Positions 7,541 to 9,117 of a DNA stretch of 9,117 bases are shown one piece after another; position 1 is the stretch's first letter; the number at the start of each line of letters is the position of its first letter. This DNA is from Granulicella sp. UBA5172 (GTDB lineage Bacteria; Acidobacteriota; Terriglobia; Terriglobales; Acidobacteriaceae), in assembly GCA_002413385.1 (NCBI GenBank), contig DHWW01000339.1, positions 4,205 through 13,321 on the forward strand. Direction: 5' to 3'. A program made the position numbers and the translations under genes. Under the pieces are notes generated by a model. That model saw nothing but the letters and a program-made list of their open reading frames with translations, did not search any database and was not told the DNA's origin.

Positions 7541-8558
7541 ATGCAGGCAGCGGTGGTGGAAGAGTTTGGCAAGCCGCTGGTTTTGCGCGAGTGGGCTGTG
7601 CCAACGGTGGGCCCGGGTCAGATCGTCGTGAAGACCGAGGCCTGCGGCGTGTGTCATACGGACCTGCATGCCGCCGCCGGTGACTGGCCCTTGAAGCCAA
7701 CGCTGCCGTTCATCCCGGGGCATGAGGCGATTGGCCGCGTGACCCAGGTGGGCGCAGGCGTGACGCTGGTGAAGGATGGCGATCGCGTGGGTGTGCCGTG
7801 GCTCTACTCTGCCTGCGGCCATTGCGAGTATTGTCTGAAGGCGTGGGAGACGGTGTGCCCGGACGCGCAGTTCGGCGGCTACACAAAGAATGGCGGCTTT
7901 GCCGAGTACATTCTCGCCGACCCTGCGTACGTCGCGCACATTCCGGATGGCCTCACGTCCGCCGAGGCGGCACCTCTCATCTGTGCGGGTATCACCACGT
8001 ATAAGGGCATCAAGATGACCGAAGCCAAACCGGGCGAGTGGGTGGCGATCTCGGGCTGCGGAGGCCTCGGGCACTTGGCGATCCAGTATGCGAAGGCAAT
8101 GGGATTGCCTGGTGGCGGCCATCGACATCGACGACGGAAAACTGGCGCACGCAAAGGCCCTGGGAGCCGATCTCACCTTCAACGCAAAGGCAGGCGATCC
8201 GGCGGCCGCGCTGAAGCTGGAGACCGGCGGTGGAGCGCATGGTGTGTTGATCACAGCGCCGTCGCTGATCGCGTTCAAGCAGGGCATTGGGATGACTCGC
8301 AAGCATGGGACGTGTGCGCTGGTGGGTCTGCCACCGGGAGAGTTTCCTGTGCCGCTGTTCGATGTCGTGGCCAACTGCATTACGATTCGCGGGTCGTTCG
8401 TTGGGACGCGCGAGGACATGGCGGAGGCGCTGGACTTTGCGGTGCGCGGCAAGGTGAAGGCGGATATTGAGTTGCAGCCGTTATCGGAGATCAACAGCAT
8501 ATTTATGCGGCTGGAGCACGGGGATGTGCCGGCGCGGGTGGTGCTTAAGTTCAATTAG
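7541..8558 (+). pseudogene. adhP: AdhP-type zinc alcohol dehydrogenase, frameshifted
   Basis: Alcohol dehydrogenase of the class I-like bacterial AdhP/AdhT group: primary alcohol to aldehyde with NAD+, two zincs per subunit. Corrected length is about 338 residues, normal for the family. Catalytic zinc ligands are C38 (GVCHTDLH), H61/E62 (GHEAIG) and C148 ([13 protein letters not shown]). The structural-zinc lobe has C92, C95, C98 and C106. The Rossmann motif GCGGLGHLA is at 172-180. After AMGL (codon 189, ending 8107) the frame is lost; the next frame continues as [26 protein letters not shown] and ends normally at TAG 8556-8558. Removing one C of the CC at 8108-8109 restores a continuous protein. 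Uncorrected, translation would run to about 8470 as unrelated Arg/Gly-rich sequence lacking the NAD-binding acidic residue. The ATG at 7541 has only a weak AAGGG (7526-7530). Identity is certain; functional status is doubtful. Confidence 0.92.
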
Positions 8559-8578
8559 CGGTGCCAGGGGGAGACGAG

Positions 8579-8603
8579 GGGGAGGGATTAGCCCTTCCCC
8601 TTT
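8579..8603. terminator. GC-rich hairpin between adhP and the gnd remnant
   Basis: GGGGAGGG (8579-8586), loop ATTAG, then CCCTTCCCC (8592-8600, one bulged T), followed by TTT on the + strand. It lies 20 bases after the adhP stop and 30 bases from the stop of the convergent gnd remnant, a good position for a terminator. The T-run is short, so termination strength is uncertain. Confidence 0.5.
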
Positions 8604-8629
8604 GGGTTCTCCGAGATCAAACGAAGCTA

Positions 8630-8799
8630 TTACTTTTCTTCGTGACCGCCGAAATCGTAACGAAGCGCTGACAGAAGTTTGTCGGCGAAGCCGTCTTCGC
8701 CGTGGGAGCTGAAACGTTCGAGGAGTGCAGTGCTGAGGACGGGGCTGGAACGGATTCGTCGATGGCCGCCTTCAGCGTCCAACTGCCTTCGCCGAAGCT
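8630..8799 (-). pseudogene. gnd: C-terminal remnant of 6-phosphogluconate dehydrogenase, truncated and frameshifted
   Basis: On the - strand, from about 8793 one frame reads GEGSWTLKAAIDESVPAP. The next frame continues VLSTALLERFSSHGEDGFADKLLSALRYDFGGHEEK and stops at TAA 8630-8632. This is the C-terminal end of the YqeC/GndA-type 6-phosphogluconate dehydrogenase (decarboxylating), whose family end reads like SGEGRWT, VPAPV, ALRxxFGGHxxK. The two halves join if one base is restored at about 8740-8742 (CCG-GTC now CC-GTC). Upstream of about 8800 none of the three - strand frames looks like the rest of the protein, so roughly the first 80% is missing here rather than merely frameshifted. Gnd is the third enzyme of the oxidative pentose phosphate pathway and a frequent neighbour of zwf, which sits at the other end of the window. 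Confidence 0.8.
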
Positions 8800-9117
8800 G
8801 GATAAGTGAAGATGAAAGAACAGCCAAAACGGCGCACCTGAAGCCTGTTTGCCGAAATGGCCCTTACACGGCCGAGGCTTTTTGGAGGACAGGTACGCGG
8901 CGTATCTCATCGTGGCCAGGAGACACCTCTCCACCAACAGGCCGGATACATTGACGCAGACTTTCTTCATCCCTCAACTTTTTCCCTTGCAGTCGGGCGG
9001 CGGACCATACATTCGGCAAGTTCGTGCGATCAGCCCCTTCTGAGGCCAAGTTTCGAAGTTTCCGACAGTGAGGTATCTCACTGCGCTTTTGGATAAGGTG
9101 CAGCCTCAAGCCCCCCT
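8800..9117. other. Apparently non-coding region beyond the gnd remnant
   Basis: About 320 bases. Several frames of 60-80 codons overlap on both strands, which is typical of non-coding GC-rich DNA, and none resembles a family I recognise. It holds the right copy of the 27/28-base repeat and an imperfect stem AAGCCT (8841-8846)/AGGCTT (8875-8880) followed by a T-run (TTTTT 8879-8883). That stem could be a weak + strand terminator but has a large interior loop. No gene is called to the window edge. Confidence 0.5.
8998..9024 (+). repeat. Right copy of the 27/28-base inverted repeat pair
   Basis: CGGCGGACCATACAT (8998-9012), one base T, then CGGCAAGTTCG (9014-9024). This is the reverse complement of the copy at 5553-5580 apart from a one-base indel at the junction of the two blocks. 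The two copies face each other across a 3.4-kb segment that contains the ALDH, the broken alcohol dehydrogenase and the gnd remnant. Confidence 0.75.

Noticed and set aside
8841..8883. Imperfect stem with TTTTT as an intrinsic terminator
   Set aside because: Only a 6-bp outer stem with a large asymmetric interior; no convincing gene ends just before it.
8617..8970. 117-codon - strand frame
   Set aside because: It is a composite: its C-terminal part is gnd sequence in one frame followed by the wrong frame after the indel; the N-terminal part is unrecognised.
5553..9024. Complete insertion sequence or transposon
   Set aside because: Inverted repeats exist, but no transposase, no target-site duplication and the interior genes are metabolic.
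8849..9109. Several 60-80 codon frames on both strands at the right edge
   Set aside because: Overlapping in many frames, no ribosome binding sites or motifs; typical of non-coding GC-rich DNA.

Overview
The window is about 9.1 kb of moderately high-GC bacterial DNA. It carries a cluster of nicotinamide-cofactor (NAD/NADP) redox genes. The three-gene form of the proton-translocating transhydrogenase (pntAA, pntAB, pntB), the flavour of the zwf product and the YqeC-type C-terminus of the gnd remnant suggest an Acidobacteriota (Terriglobia-like) chromosome. That placement is inference from protein flavour, not from any marker gene. No rRNA, tRNA, CRISPR array or recognisable transposase was seen.

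Layout. (1) Positions 1-1118, + strand: the 3' two-thirds of zwf (glucose-6-phosphate dehydrogenase), broken by a one-base deletion near 366. (2) 1121-1152: a perfect 12-bp hairpin between convergent genes. (3) 1162-5340, - strand: an operon read right to left as pntAA, pntAB, pntB and a zinc-dependent alcohol/formaldehyde-dehydrogenase-like gene. All four are intact, and the four genes examined start behind good ribosome binding sites. (4) 5341-6032: a long divergent intergenic region holding a leader hairpin and one copy of a 28-base repeat. (5) 6033-8558, + strand: an intact succinate-semialdehyde-type aldehyde dehydrogenase, then an AdhP-type zinc alcohol dehydrogenase that has one extra base near 8108 and an in-frame amber codon just upstream of its usable start. 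(6) 8630-8799, - strand: a truncated, frameshifted C-terminal remnant of gnd (6-phosphogluconate dehydrogenase). (7) 8800-9117: apparently non-coding, with the second, inverted copy of the repeat.

Together the genes concern NADPH supply and aldehyde/alcohol redox. Zwf and Gnd are the two NADPH-forming steps of the oxidative pentose phosphate pathway. PntAB couples NADH/NADPH hydride exchange to the proton gradient. The dehydrogenases interconvert alcohols, aldehydes and acids using NAD(P).

The main points for a second look are three one-base indels, all at short homopolymers, in zwf, adhP and the gnd remnant; the inverted 27/28-base repeats bracketing the ALDH-ADH-gnd segment; the amber codon in a possible N-terminal extension of the alcohol dehydrogenase; and the linkage of an MDR dehydrogenase to the pnt operon through a hairpin-containing spacer. 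I found no convincing wholly new system.
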